Shown: positions 46,501 to 58,040, counted from the stretch's first letter. The stretch is DNA of 64,000 bases from Symsagittifera roscoffensis (GCF_963678635.1 NC_087071.1:10031842-10095841), one strand, 5' to 3'. Notes: generated from the sequence alone by a model not told the origin. Numbers and translations: made by a program.

Positions 46501-49108
46501 CTTCGAAAAAGCGATACAAAAAATCCACAAGCACAGACAGAAAAGGAAGAAATATCAACAGTAATGTCTTGTGCTAATAGAGTGCCTTTATTTATAGATG
46601 TGAGGAATCTTAACTTGATAGCATAAATGGGATTATATTGTTAAGTAGATCTTAAAAATAGGCCTGATTCAATTGAATTTTTGACTAGTTTGGGCATAGA
46701 ATTCGACATCCTTATCCAGAAGAAATTACGCACTTATAAAAATTGCATAAATGCATGAAGAATTGAATGTGTCAAAAATGCAACAAAATAGTTTGAATAG
46801 CTGACAAATATGATAAAACAAAAAAAATGGTAAGATGTAAAAAGAAGTTGCACTTTCTTTATTAAAAGACATCAACAGAAAAACGAATTGAAGTTTTTTA
46901 GCAATTGGACCCCGAAATAGGATAATAGTCTCTAAATCGGCTACAAAAACAACTAAAACAAGATGAAAACGAGGCTCTTTTCTCGGTTATTGGAAATTCC
47001 GTAGAAAACACCTGGTTGTATGCAAAAAGCGGTTTTTCACTTTCGGTAAACGTGCACTGAGAGCAAGTGCATATCAAGCTCCAGCAAAAACAAAAATGGA
47101 ATTGAAAATTTAGAAGACCATATTGTCAGTTCTTAAAAGGAAACAGTTGATGATTTTTTGTTCAGACTCTTCTCGTAACTCTGACAATCTCCTTCTCAAG
47201 CAAAACGAGCGACCTTGAATCAAGAATGAACTCAATGGAAAACAAGCAATTGGACGAAAAACGAGAGGTATGTTCATTTAACATGTCCATTGTAATTTTG
47301 AAAAAGTATTTAAAAGCGTATTTTTAAAAAAGTATTGAAAATAGTGAAAAATAATAGCGACTAACATTATATTAACAGCAATTTAGCTGAGCTTTTAATT
47401 AAATGAAAAAAATATATAATTTTTCCCTGGAAAGGTAAAACAAAATTTTGTTAATTTGTATCGTTGCTTTTTACAACAACAAAATTGAAAGTCAACTGGG
47501 AAAATGTTTTTTTTTCTCAAACTAAATCAGAAAAAATTGTGTGGTTTTTAGTGGTTAACTCATCAAATTTTTATTGGTTAACCAGAAAATTTTCCAGAAA
47601 AAAATATCACAAAAAAAAACCTTTTTTTTCTATTGGAAATGTCCATCGAATTTATGCATCTTGCAAACTTAACAAACTCAAGTCATCTCAAAAACATGCA
47701 ATTTGAGACGAAATCAATTTTTTCATAAACTGTGATAATGTCTAGACTTTTAGAAATGTAGTAAAAGCCTTTCAGGAAACAAGCATCATCGTTTTTCAAC
47801 GTCGAGGTCAATTTGATGTTGATTTCGATAGAAATTTCTCCGAATACGAGAATGGTTTTGGAGGCTCAACCACCATGTCAGACTTTTGGCTGGGATTGAA
47901 AACAATGCATAACTTGACCAATGAAGGAAAATGGAAACTAAGAATCTGGACGCGGCAATTCTTAGACAATCTAGTCATTTGGGGCGAATGGGAAGGTTAT
48001 AGCTAGTAGTTACGTTTATTTTATTTTAAAAAAGCTGAGCTTTGATTGCTTTCCAATTTCCAATGAAAGATTTCGTCTTTTTTTCGGGTTGTTTGAAGTA
48101 ATTATTGATTTTTATTTAAAGAAAACTTCCCATGAAGTATGTTTTTCGTAATTGTTTATTTGATATAGATTGGTACCGGCAACTACGGAAAATGAAAGTT
48201 TTTTTGCGTTTTCAGAGGGCTTTGAACAAAAGATCACGTTATTTCAGGTAAAAATAGAATATCGTTCACTTGTACCAAAGGGGGCACTACATGTGGCCAG
48301 GAGGTTTTATTCATTTTTTCTTTTCTTCTTCCTTCAAAACCCTGAAAATTTTAGAACTCCACAACCTTTACTAATCATTATGATAATTTATATAATTTTC
48401 TGTATTCAACCAAAACTTATAAAACTAGGTCAACTGGCAAAGTTAAATTTAAACCCTCCTACAATTTGATAATCAAGCTCCATTTTTGCATCATTTCATT
48501 TTCGGCGAGTCTAATTTGCGCTCAAATTTGAAATAATTATCGAAATAAAACTTTTAAAAATCTCAAAAGTCAAAAAAGTCCATGTCAAAAATTAACTTGT
48601 ACAAATTTAAGGAGTATTTTCTTTGAGAAATCCGAAATTAAAAACGCTCCGTCTATGCCACTGAAAACTATTGATCACATTGATTTTTAGAATTTCAACC
48701 TTTTGCCACCCAAAAAGATCATTTGCCACGTCAAGTCTTTCAACGCTTCTTTGTTTTTAAGACTTCACGGTCGGCCCTCACCCCTTTTACCGATTATCAG
48801 TTGGACCAACGGTGGCGAGTAAGAACATGTGGTACCTTGACGATGCGGGTCCTGGGCCATGGGCACGTCGTGGCCTTCAATATCACAATGGAATGGCCTT
48901 CAAGACTTATGACATGGGCGAAGATGGTATCTGTGCTGTTAAGCATACTGGCGGCTGGTGGTTCAATGGATGTCACAGTATGCACCCGAATGGAATGCAG
49001 ACAACTTCGAATTCATCACAGAATGACAGACAGATGCAAATCACAAACGAGGCAGGTCAACGAACTGATATTTCTTACAGCGAGATGACAATGATACGTA
49101 TTGGATGA
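43566..49108 (+). CDS. Spliced type II membrane protein with fibrinogen-related domain
   Basis: Exon 1 (43566-43817, 84 codons from ATG) encodes an acidic cytoplasmic N-terminus and the start of a membrane helix (LCWKVVVIVLSIAVVVL), ending at ACA|gtaagt. Exon 2 (47166-47267, after tttttgttcag) continues the helix in phase 0 (TLLVTLTISF), then a short coiled-coil-like stalk (DLESRMNSMENKQLDEKRE). Exon 3 (47776-47995) starts the fibrinogen C-terminal domain: VFQRRGQFDVDFDRNFSEY, FWLGLKTMHNLT. A short exon (48216-48247) reads GFEQKITLF. The last exon (about 48761-49108) gives FYRLSVG, YHNGMAFKTYD, the calcium-loop region and GGWWFNGCHSMHPNG. This is a cell-surface lectin-like receptor design (compare ficolins and FIBCD1). 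The join to the last exon is out of phase with canonical sites, so either a small exon is missed or the gene is damaged. The N-terminal Cys part of the domain is not found. Confidence 0.8.
45539..46175. mobile_element. MITE-like element in intron 1
   Basis: Perfect 17-bp inverted ends: CCAAATACGCTTCTTTA at 45539-45555 and TAAAGAAGCGTATTTGG at 46159-46175. It is 637 bp long and encodes no protein. Inverted similarity continues weakly inward (TTGATTAATT-like and CCCATTTTTGGGG-like words). No target duplication is clear. Confidence 0.6.
46190..46450. repeat. Dispersed repeat, copy 2
   Basis: Counterpart of 40100-40330 in the same orientation, directly after the inverted-repeat element. The open frames at 46334-46626 cross its end and are not supported as genes. 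Confidence 0.5.
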
Positions 49109-50340
49109 CTCAACCAGTGATCAAAACTCTGTTCAAGTGACAAAGCCGAAGACTTAGATTAGAAAAGTTTGAAATACAGACAATATTGATTCCAAAATTG
49201 GCTTTTTTCCTCCCTTCCCAAGCATAAGCATCATTTATATGGTTATTACAATGGGTTTTAAAGGGTTAAATATGAAGAGAAACTATATTTTTCATAGCCT
49301 AATCAATTTCTATAACAATCGGACAAGGTGAACAAAAAAAAGGGGGATGAACCCTTGCATAGGGGGAGGGGGAAGGAGCCCCAATAATTAACAGGAAAAG
49401 AGCCCCAATATTTAACAGAGGAGGTTAAATCACATCTCTACGTTTAATTAAAAGAAATGTCTAATAGTGCCTAAATTCTTCATTCTGGTGTTTTGAAATG
49501 AACCAAAGGTTAAAAAAATACCGCTAATGCTTAAGGCAGACATGCTAAATAAAATTTAGCTGAAACAATTGTAGATGAAGCAATTTGTCAAATTTGAAAT
49601 TTGATAATCCCTTGTTGAACAGCCAAAAAAGATGTTTCAGCTTGAGAACTCAGACTGATTCATTTAACATCTTGCTTGCTGTGTTTCGAGACACTCAAAT
49701 TTTGATGCGCCGATTTTGATTTTGCGCCAGAAAAGTAACTCTGTCCAATGTCTGTCTTAGTTAATCTTTTCATTCATTAATTTGATAACGTTACCTGATT
49801 TATATAATTGAGTGATTCATCAGTGATCTGTAATTTTTTGTCTGTGAATAGAATTCGATGCTACGGAGGCCTATAGCCAAAAAAATTTGAAATGCCTTTT
49901 TTATATGAATTATATTTTATAATAATTGTGACATTCGACCAGAATGGACGAAAATGCAGTTTCGAGTTTTTAGCAGCGAACCTTCCGAATTGGAAGTTTT
50001 GAAGGATTAAGAGCGTTATTCAGACGATTAGACAAATCTTGAAGGCTGAAAGATTCGGAAATTCCTAAGTTTTAAAAATTCGAAATGATGACGTAATAAT
50101 TCTGAGAAACGTCAAAAACGGTCATTTTGGAGAAAAACCTGAACAAAAACACAACAACATTAGTTGCGACGACGACAACAACGAGAAAATTGAGAAACCG
50201 AAATGGAGAAAAGCAAAAGGAGCAGAGACCGTTCCGAATTGCAACTATTGTGTCGCTACAATAGCTGCGAGGCCGTTGCGAACAAGGGTGAATGGTGGAA
50301 AACCAGCCTTCCGGAAGGAGAATAAGGGTCTTATTTCCCC
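49109..50340. other. Spacer between the gene and element C
   Basis: It includes the presumed 3' UTR of the fibrinogen-domain gene. Sequence is AT-rich to about 50150, then becomes richer in G and C, which marks approach to element C. No gene is supported. Confidence 0.45.
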
Positions 50341-50348
50341 GGATTCAG

Positions 50349-52297
50349 GAATCCGGAGGGGTCTCGGGACTGGAATTTTTTAAATCTTGTATTAACTTTT
50401 AGCTTCCCTGTCATGGGCTGACTTGAATTTAATTAACATCTGAATTCATTTGGCGAGGATGAGAAGCTAGGAGTTGGGGGAAAGGGTTGGTCCATCTTCG
50501 ATGGAGATGATGAATTTTATCTACTGAACAAAAACAATAATAATTCAATAAGTAGTAGTAGCCCTAATTTTAGGAGTGATCTCGTGTTCTGGGGATACTG
50601 AGACCCAGCCATGATCTCACTATTTCTGCATGTAATTAAGTTAATCTGAGTGTTTTGACCGAAACCGAAAGCAGTAACGTTTTTGTCGACCCGATGTTAG
50701 AAAGACCACCAAAAGAACTGGCTTTGGTAGAGACGGTGAAAAGCATGTAAAGCTCTGCTTAGAAGTTGGCCAGTCGTCTTAGGGCCTAGCTTTACTTTCC
50801 GTCCATATGTACTTCCGGGCGAATGTTACATAGATGTTTTTATGGCGCTCCTGGGTGTTATTCTTTTTTAACATCATGACCGGCAGAACCGTTAACGAGC
50901 ACTCCGCGCCGAGCGGACGCTCATATTAACGCCCTTAATAGGCCTAAACCGCCACTGCGGAAAGGGTAGTTCGGAACGCGGAAGCCTTCCGGATTACCGT
51001 GAATAGCTTTTTAACCTAGTTAAAACCAAAAAGTCACGAACCAGGAAGGGTGGGGGGATCGGCCGTCCCCTCGTTTCCTGAGAGGTTTGTGACCAAAAAC
51101 ACTCAAAGATATTTAAGAAATCAAACAAAAAGTAGTATAGTACCCAAGAAAAACAAAAAACATAAAAAATAATCGAAAAAAAAACCAAAAAAAAGTAAAA
51201 AAGTATAAAAATTGGTAGAAATCATCCCCCAAGACAAGATGTGATCCGACCCCCCGTTTGTTGTTGAGAGATATATTGTTGTTACAGGCATTTATATTAG
51301 TCAGGATTGTTACGATCAATTTTGTAGCCCGTTTGTGAGGCTTGTACTGCAGGGTTATTTGAGTATTTAAGCACGTTAATGCTAAATTGCGCTCAATCCG
51401 GAAGGGTCTGCTGATTTGCGCTTAATCCGGAAGGGTCTTGGGAGAAGACTGATCCGGCAAGCAGTACAAGGAGCATCAGGAAGGGGCTCAACGACAATAA
51501 CAATCGACTGTTGGGTATCATTAACAAGTTTTGTTTCCCTTTTGGTACAAGAAGTAAGATAGTAATCTGTGGGGTGCGACTGAATAACTTTGAAACGACT
51601 GGGCAGATCCAGTTGATCTTGGTACCATTAGATCAGAAATTAGCTGAACTTACTAGTAGGAACAATAATTGTTCGAAAAAGTAAGCGTGAAAATTTTTTG
51701 AGATTGTTTTTAGCAAACTCACCAATTTGGGAGGGTAGACCCTTCACGTTTTATAATTTTTTTTGGAAAGCCATTACACCCCTACCAAAAGGTGATAGCG
51801 GTTGAATAAAGTAACTTTAGGCTGTTCTAGACAAAAAGGGAAGGCTAAAGGCACAAGACAACCTAAATTGAGCCGAAATTAGGCAAGCGATAAGACCCTT
51901 CACCGTTAATGTGAATTGTCAAATAAGAGGCTTAACTTCAATCCGGAAGGGTCTAGGAAAGGACCACATACCCTTCCTAGTTAATTCAAACAGCATAATA
52001 GCATCGGGGAACGTATCCAGAGGGGTATAGGTTAAAAATCAAGGAAGTCTCCGAAAAGCCAGTTTTACAAAACCGTAGGGCTACCAATCCTGAGGGTCCA
52101 AATTTTTTTTTAATTCGGAGGGGTCCCAATCCGGAGGGGTCATGTTCTCACAAAACCGGAGGGGTCCCAATCCGGAAGGGTCTCACATTTGCTAACCCAG
52201 AGGGGTCCCAATCCGGAGGGGTCTCAATTTTGCCAATCCGGAAGGGTCCTATTTTTGACAATCCGGAGTGGAACTGTTTTTGTCAACCCGAAAGGGT
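50349..52297 (+). repeat. Leader motif array of element C (AATCCGGAGGGGTC)
   Basis: Copies at 50349, 51392, 51421, 51938 and 52010 (degenerate) are scattered, and ten more lie within 52084-52297 at intervals of 14 to 50 bases. The core is AATCCGG followed by AGGGGTC or AAGGGTC, often preceded by CC. T-rich linkers separate them. The motif is absent from the rest of the window as far as I can see. It may be a protein-binding array, a packaging signal or an expanded leader repeat. No gene is present in this leader. Confidence 0.8.
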
Positions 52298-52693
52298 ATT
52301 ATTTTATTAAAGGACTTAGAAAAACAGAAGAAAAGATGATAGTGAGAGGTATTAGGTTATTAGGAGACAGGCTAGGAACCAGTGACTGCACTGGTAACTT
52401 TCCTTTCAAAAAGACCAGACCAAAACAGAACGGGTCCAAACTCGGATATTCGCGACACTAAGTCTAAATTTAAAAAAAAGAGTGTGTAACTCATTGATGT
52501 GGATTGATATCCAGAACGTTTTTGAGAAAAGTGACTGTCCTGAGGATTTTAGTAGGTCTAGCTCGGGCAGTCCGAAGGCAGATAGGTAACACAGTACTCG
52601 GTGGGTGCAATAGACGCCCACTTGAGAAAATTACTGCCTTCAAAGTTTTGTCTGTTTGGTGCAGCTAGGAATCTTGACACAAAGATAGATGCG

Positions 52694-53218
52694 ATGATTG
52701 AGAGACGAAATCAGGCTACCATGGACAGGTTGGACGGGCTACAAGGCAGCAGGAGTGGATCAAAAGAAGGAGAACCGAATTCGGGAGGTCCCAGCAGGGA
52801 ACCGAAGGTGAACTTCAATGACCATCAAAGGAGGAGGACATATGGATCCACTAGAGGTAGGGGCAGCTCATCAAGCTATGCCACAAGGGATAATAGACCA
52901 TGGGGCCCAAACAGTAGAGCAAGTTCAACAGGGAACATACAGACCTCAAACGAACGACCGACGCAAGGCACACATGCGACTGGGAGAGGTGATTCCAGCA
53001 ACAGGAGACATGCCAGCCCAGGGAGGAGTCATGTGGGCCAAGGAGGAAATAGTCACGGTGATTGGGATTGTAGGGATGCAACAAAACCAGAACCCTTGAC
53101 ATGGGGCGAAGATACTCAGGCAGGGCACTCAAAAGATGCTACGACAATGGCCACAGCCTTTGAACCCCTAAACAGGTCTTTGGAAACATTCTTTACCAGG
53201 TTATCCAGAACGCAGTGA
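52694..53218 (+). pseudogene. Element C Gag N-terminal region
   Basis: The frame is open from 52601, but the first ATG is at 52694, which I take as the start. The product is hydrophilic and rich in Gly, Ser, Arg and Asn (RRRTYGSTRGRGSSSSYATR), like RG-rich nucleic-acid-binding tails. It ends at 53218. Text from 53230 to 53320 in another frame (CIDTWTEVMKLHFEEEGC) looks like a continuation into capsid, so a frameshift probably broke one Gag ORF. Confidence 0.6.
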
Positions 53219-53323
53219 GAAGTCCAGAAGAGTCTTTAAGAAACCAAGGTGCTATAAAGACGAATCTGATGGCTGTATTGATACCTGGACAGAGGTAATG
53301 AAATTGCATTTCGAGGAAGAGGG

Positions 53324-54235
53324 ATGTCGGAAAGACAAGATTGCAGTGCGCTCACCAGTAACCTGGAAGGGACAGCCCTGATCTGTGTCATGGCCAAGAA
53401 GCAAAATCAGCGAGACACTGCTGAGAAATTCTTCGAAATCTTGTCAAATCAATTTGGATCAGGGGTGGAGGGGCTGAGAATGCTGAGAAGTTGCAGCCAA
53501 CCGGATGAGTCAAACAGAAGGATGAACCTGGCAGTAGCCTCAAAATTCATCGACGGTGTGAACAATGATGAACTTTGGACAAATGCTAGCAACGCATCAC
53601 ACACCACTATCAACCAATGCGCCAACACCAGAGGAGTTGAGGCTCAAGTCAAAAAATATCTTTTGTTGAAACCTCCTTCGAGATCTGGATATTATAAGAA
53701 CAATTATGGCAATTTTAACAACGGACCAGCAAACCAGGGGAACAACTGGTACAAATTCAGGGATGATATGGACAAGAGACGCTCTTGTGCCAATTGCATT
53801 TCGACGGACCATCATGTGTCAGTATACCCAACTTACAAACAGGGCATGAAAGCAATAGGCTTTAGCCTCGAAGACGAAGATTCGTCAGAAGTTGATCAAG
53901 AAGATTTCATGAGAGGAGTAATTGCAAAGTTCGGCCCGAGGTGTTTCTTTTGCAACTTGGAAGGTCATTTTAAATCAGATTGTCCGCAATTCTGGGATGC
54001 TGTAGCAGACATCAAGCATCCAAGACATGAGGAAGCTTTATCAGGAGTGAAAGCCAGCAAGGCTTGCCTGTTGAGTGAAGCGGAGGCGCGCAGAAAAGAC
54101 AAACCGCAAGAGCTGAGGACGAAGAAAATGCAAGCGGTAACTGAAGAGACATGTGAACTGGAACCGGTGACTGCGGCCGATGACTTCAAGATTGATGATA
54201 GGGCAGCCGCGAGGGATGCTTTAAATAGAGTGTAA
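53324..54235 (+). pseudogene. Element C Gag capsid and zinc knuckles
   Basis: A 303-codon frame. The first third has a capsid-like helical pattern (AEKFFEILSNQFG). Residues about 153-166 form a damaged knuckle, CANCISTDHHVSVY, with the last Cys replaced by Tyr. Residues about 208-221 form a complete one, CFFCNLEGHFKSDC (C-X2-C-X4-H-X4-C). The C-terminal part is charged, and a Lys/Glu-rich coiled-coil-like stretch continues past the stop (54241-54370). It would form the particle and bind the element RNA. The ATG at 53324 may not be the original start. Confidence 0.75.
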
Positions 54236-54376
54236 CAGGAACTAATGACGAACGAGATTGAACAAAAAGTGAAACTCGAACTGGAAAATGAAAAAGTGAA
54301 ACGTCGAATTATAGGAGCAACTGAATACCTTCGAGGCAACAAAAGTCGAAGAGAAAAAGGCACCAAGTAGTTTGGC

Positions 54377-55891
54377 ATGAAACTTAATGTGATCTCCGGT
54401 CAGAGGTTCGGCATGGTGCCGCAAGGAAGCAAAATACAGTCGATAATCTTGGTAGCAGGACACCAGGCAATCAGAAATCTGAGTGAACCATCAGAGTTCA
54501 CATTGATGCATTTGGACACATATGCAGATAATCTGAGGAAGGTGGAACTACGCACTAAGTCGAGAGCTGTGCGAGCACTACTAACAACGGGTGGCCCTCG
54601 CAAAAAGAAGCTTCATGGACGCTACGTGGAGGTCTATGGGCCGTATCAAGTGATGCTGAACGTAGATGGAATCAGTATCTACACTAGGACTTTTGTGACA
54701 ACAGATAGTGACCAAATAGGGCAGATCTATTTGGGTGAGGAGGAACTCAAAATCCGCAGGATAGGCCATGACGCCATGATGGAACAAGACGCAGTACACA
54801 TTGGGTACGAAGCAGATGTGACTGCACATCTGCTCGACACCAATGGCAAGAAAATCGGAGTCACAGGGCTTCTGGACACAGGGCTTCTGGACACAGGGCT
54901 TCTGGACACAGGAGCGGTAGTGAGTATGATGCCGACAAAAACTTGGGAAAGAATGGGCTGCCCGAGGGAAGATCTAATTCCGACGAATCTTCGACTGGCC
55001 GCCGCCAATCGAGGAGCGATTTACGTAGCCGGAAGAACACCGATAACAGTTCTCCACATGGGTGGACGGGATCTATGTATGAGCTTCCTGGTAGTAAAGA
55101 ATTTAGACCACGCCGACCAATTCATCTTGGGCAGAGATTTTGTCAGGAATTTTGACGTGATGATTGACTTGTACAGCGGTCTAATACGGATTAGAAACCC
55201 GGACCGGAAGTATGTTAAGAAACCAATTAATAGGATAATAACAGACGAAAACAAAGTACCAATTTTTTTAGATAGAAAAGTAAGACTACAGCCAGGGCAG
55301 ACTGTAGTGGCAAAGTTCAGAATGAGGAATTTGAATTCATTAAGCGATAGTAAACAGGTTTGCTTAGTACCGAATCTAAATAGTCAGAGTTCGGTGATTT
55401 TAGGGCGGAGCTTCTCGGTAACGCGAAACGGACTGTGTGTCAGTGTGTTATTGAACACACTGGACACCACGGTTTCAATCCAGCGTGGAAATAAGCTTGG
55501 TTACGCTTTGCCGATGAGGACCGACTATGAGGAAACACAAAACTTGAAGAAACATAGTGTGAAAGACTGTCCTTATCATGCCAATAAAGATAAAATTTTG
55601 AAGAGGAATAATGAATTAAAATCTAAACATAAATTGTTTTCAATGAAATCCGAAACAGACGACGGCTTATCGAGCTGCTCGAATTTTCCGGAACGCCCCT
55701 CGTCATATGAACTAGAATCTGACAAACCGGTTTTGCCAGAGATAGAACATTTAAAAGGGAAAATAGGTGAGGGAGATTTCGAAATACTACTTCAAAACAT
55801 AGGGCGGATATCGGTTGCTGTAATTTCGTTAAACACGAAATTGAACTTGAAGAAGGCGCCGTTCCCCACAGAGAAGGCGCGAGACGAATGA
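54377..55891 (+). CDS. Element C protease-containing Pol N-terminal ORF
   Basis: An intact 504-codon ORF. A retropepsin occupies about residues 140-280: the active-site loop is LLDTGAVVSMMP, and the C-terminal ILGRDFVRNFDVMIDL closes the fold. The active-site segment has three exact 15-bp tandem copies (54866-54910), so the protein reads GLLDTG three times in a row before AVV. One copy is expected. The region after the protease (residues 290-504) has the two-stranded repeats usual between protease and RT in Ty3-type elements. The extra copies are in frame and may or may not be compatible with dimer formation. Confidence 0.8.
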   Translation: MKLNVISGQRFGMVPQGSKIQSIILVAGHQAIRNLSEPSEFTLMHLDTYADNLRKVELRTKSRAVRALLTTGGPRKKKLHGRYVEVYGPYQVMLNVDGISIYTRTFVTTDSDQIGQIYLGEEELKIRRIGHDAMMEQDAVHIGYEADVTAHLLDTNGKKIGVTGLLDTGLLDTGLLDTGAVVSMMPTKTWERMGCPREDLIPTNLRLAAANRGAIYVAGRTPITVLHMGGRDLCMSFLVVKNLDHADQFILGRDFVRNFDVMIDLYSGLIRIRNPDRKYVKKPINRIITDENKVPIFLDRKVRLQPGQTVVAKFRMRNLNSLSDSKQVCLVPNLNSQSSVILGRSFSVTRNGLCVSVLLNTLDTTVSIQRGNKLGYALPMRTDYEETQNLKKHSVKDCPYHANKDKILKRNNELKSKHKLFSMKSETDDGLSSCSNFPERPSSYELESDKPVLPEIEHLKGKIGEGDFEILLQNIGRISVAVISLNTKLNLKKAPFPTEKARDE

Positions 55892-55910
55892 CGTCACATA
55901 AGTCGGAAGC

Positions 55911-57221
55911 GTGCCGAGCGGAAATCCAAATGAAAAAGGAAATGGCGAAAAAGAAAGGGGGCAGCTAAGGTTTTGTTGCAACTTTTGCTATTTGAACGCG
56001 GTGACGATAAAAGATGCGTACCCGATACAGCGAATAGACGAGAGTCTCTCCAAACTTGGTGATGCCAAGTTCTTCACAACATTGGACTTGGGTTCTGCCT
56101 TCTAGCAGGACCCTTTGCGGAAAAATAATAAAAAAGACTGGATTTGCGTGCGAATTGGGGTTGTACCAGTGGAAGAGGATGCCCTTCAGCTTGCGCAATG
56201 CAACGGCCACTTTCCAAAGACTGATGGCTCAGGCTTTGACCAGAGTGACTAAGAAGTAAGGGAATCTCGTGATGGGTTACGTGGATAACGTAGTCATAGC
56301 GACACCGACCCTGGAAGACCACATTGATCGGCTCGATGAGGTCTTTGGATGCATGAAAAGAGCAGGCTTGAAGTGCAAACCATCGAAATGTGAAATTCTT
56401 AGGGATTCGATCAAGTACCTGGGAAGAATGGTGGACAGACATGTTGTGAGACCGGACCCGGAAGCAGTAGAGGCTGTGTTGACATGGAAGGCTCCGAGAA
56501 CGGACACACATCTAATGAGCTTCCCAGGGTTTGCCAAATTTTACCGTGAGTTCATCAAAGAATATCCAGACAAGGTGTATCTAATGCAGAGGCTGATGCG
56601 CAACAAAGTAAAGAAGTTCGAATGGAACGTTGAAGCACAAGTTGCCTTCGAGAATTTAAAATGGGAACTGTGCGAAGCGCCAGTGCTAGGCATGCCTAGA
56701 GAAAAGGGTATGTATGTTCTTGACACAGACGCATCGGTAGTAGCCATCTCAGGAATATTGCATCAGGAGCAAGAATGGAATGGAAGAACGGTTCTCCGTC
56801 CCATTGCATATGGCAGCAAGGTCTTGAGTGACACTGAAATGAAATATGGTGCAGCGAAAGCAGAAATCTTTGCAGTAGTCACTTTCGTGAAAAGTACCGC
56901 GCATACTTGGGGAACGCTCCCTTCAAATTACGCGGAGACAACAGAGCGTTATCCTGGTTGAAGACCTACTCGATGGATCAGAGTTATATTGGTAGATGGA
57001 TAGTAAGATTGGATGGCTACCACATGATAATCGAGTACAGGATGCGTGATAAACACCAGAATGCAGACAGCCTCAGCAAGAAAACTGAGTTTTATGAAAA
57101 ATTGGAACAGAAACATGTCAACCAGGCAAAAATAAAGGAAAGATTCTCGTTTCTGGACAAAGAAACTTATGAAGCGCTTCCCCTAACGAAATGGTTGGAC
57201 AAGTCTGGACATCCATCCTGA
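55911..57221 (+). pseudogene. Element C reverse transcriptase and RNase H, broken
   Basis: RT begins with NAVTIKDAYPIQRID and FFTTLDLGSAF, containing the first catalytic Asp, then a stop (56103-56105). After frame changes come CELGLYQWKRMPFSL and, at 56278-56289, YVDN where YVDD is usual, so a second catalytic Asp is lost. The thumb-entry block (KCEILRDSIKYLGRMVD) is intact. RNase H follows: VLDTDASVVAISGILHQ, KAEIFAVV, then after a frameshift DNRALSWL, and NADSLSKK. Both families are secure. Two frameshifts and a stop break the ORF. Confidence 0.85.
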
Positions 57222-57229
57222 ATTACCTG

Positions 57230-58030
57230 TCGAGAAAGCAGCCGAGATAAAAATCCTATCCAAAAGGGACCCGGTGCCCTTGGATCTGTTGCTGCGCTCA
57301 AACCTAGTCCAGCATGAACTCTCTCGCATGAACATAAACAGCCTCTCATTATTGGACAAAACGGTGCAGGTAACACCGCAAGTGATGCGGATGCTGGGTG
57401 GGTTGTTAGAGAGAGAAGTGACGAGGGACGACCCCGAGTGGGCAGCAGCCATGGCATCACTGACAATTAGTGAGAAGTTGAAGATCATACCGTTAATACG
57501 ACAACACAAAGACAACGAGAGGGACTGTAGGTCAATAGTTCAGCAACTAGTATCCTCAATACCCACGAGGTCTTAACAAGTACTTCATACGGTCGGAAAG
57601 AACAGGGGAACTATATGCGAAAGAAAAACGTTACCTTTGAGGACCAGGATAGAGATAGTGAGAGGGTTGAACGAAAACTGGTGCAAGATTGTTTGTCCGG
57701 GGAGACAAACGGTGAGAAAAGCCGGCGAATTCGAGATCATCACCCGGGACAAGGAAGAAATGGGAGTCCTGGGAGTCTGAAATAGATGAAAAAGTGCCTG
57801 AAAAGAAACAGGACCTGGGAAACAAAGTTTCGTCCGGGGAGTTCAGATGGATGCAAAGAAGGCACGGACCTGATCTGGAGGAAGGTGCAGACTCCAGCAC
57901 AGACTCTTCAACAGATGACAATTCCCGGAACTCAGGAATTGACTCATACTCAGACAGGAACTCGAGCTCGTGATCAGAACTGTCAGAAGTAGCAATCCAC
58001 ACTACTAGTCGAAACTCGTGCAAGGGATCT
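57230..58030 (+). pseudogene. Element C linker between RNase H and integrase
   Basis: An open stretch (57274-57576) reads LLLRSNLVQHELSRMNINS and LLEREVTRDDPEWAAAM, a helical and charged region without a named domain. Downstream (57786-57992) the text is acidic and Ser/Thr-rich in several frames. No HHCC zinc-binding domain is evident before the integrase core. This part may be family-specific. Confidence 0.5.
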
Positions 58031-58040
58031 GGACAGAGAG

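Larger units (their letters stand above)
43818..47165 (+). other. Intron 1 of the fibrinogen-domain gene
   Basis: A 3.35-kb intron with donor gtaagt and acceptor ttcag. It contains a 637-bp inverted-repeat element (45539-46175), a dispersed repeat (46190-46450), a G run near 44605, and a 40-bp exon-like block at 44103-44142 with ctcag before it and gtaagt after it. The block is a 9-bp-period repeat (CATCATGGC type). Its length is not a multiple of three, so including it would shift the frame. Confidence 0.6.

Noticed and set aside
50840-50856. TGGCGCTCCTGGGTG as a primer-binding site of element C
   Set aside because: It starts like a primer site but I cannot match it to a known tRNA 3' end, and no LTR edge is evident beside it.
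52084-52297. The leader repeats as a CRISPR-like array
   Set aside because: Units are short, spacing is irregular, spacers are T-rich and similar, and the context is a eukaryotic retroelement.
54581-55254. Minus-strand frames opposite the element C protease ORF
   Set aside because: They are shadows of the well-supported plus-strand ORF, with no domain of their own.
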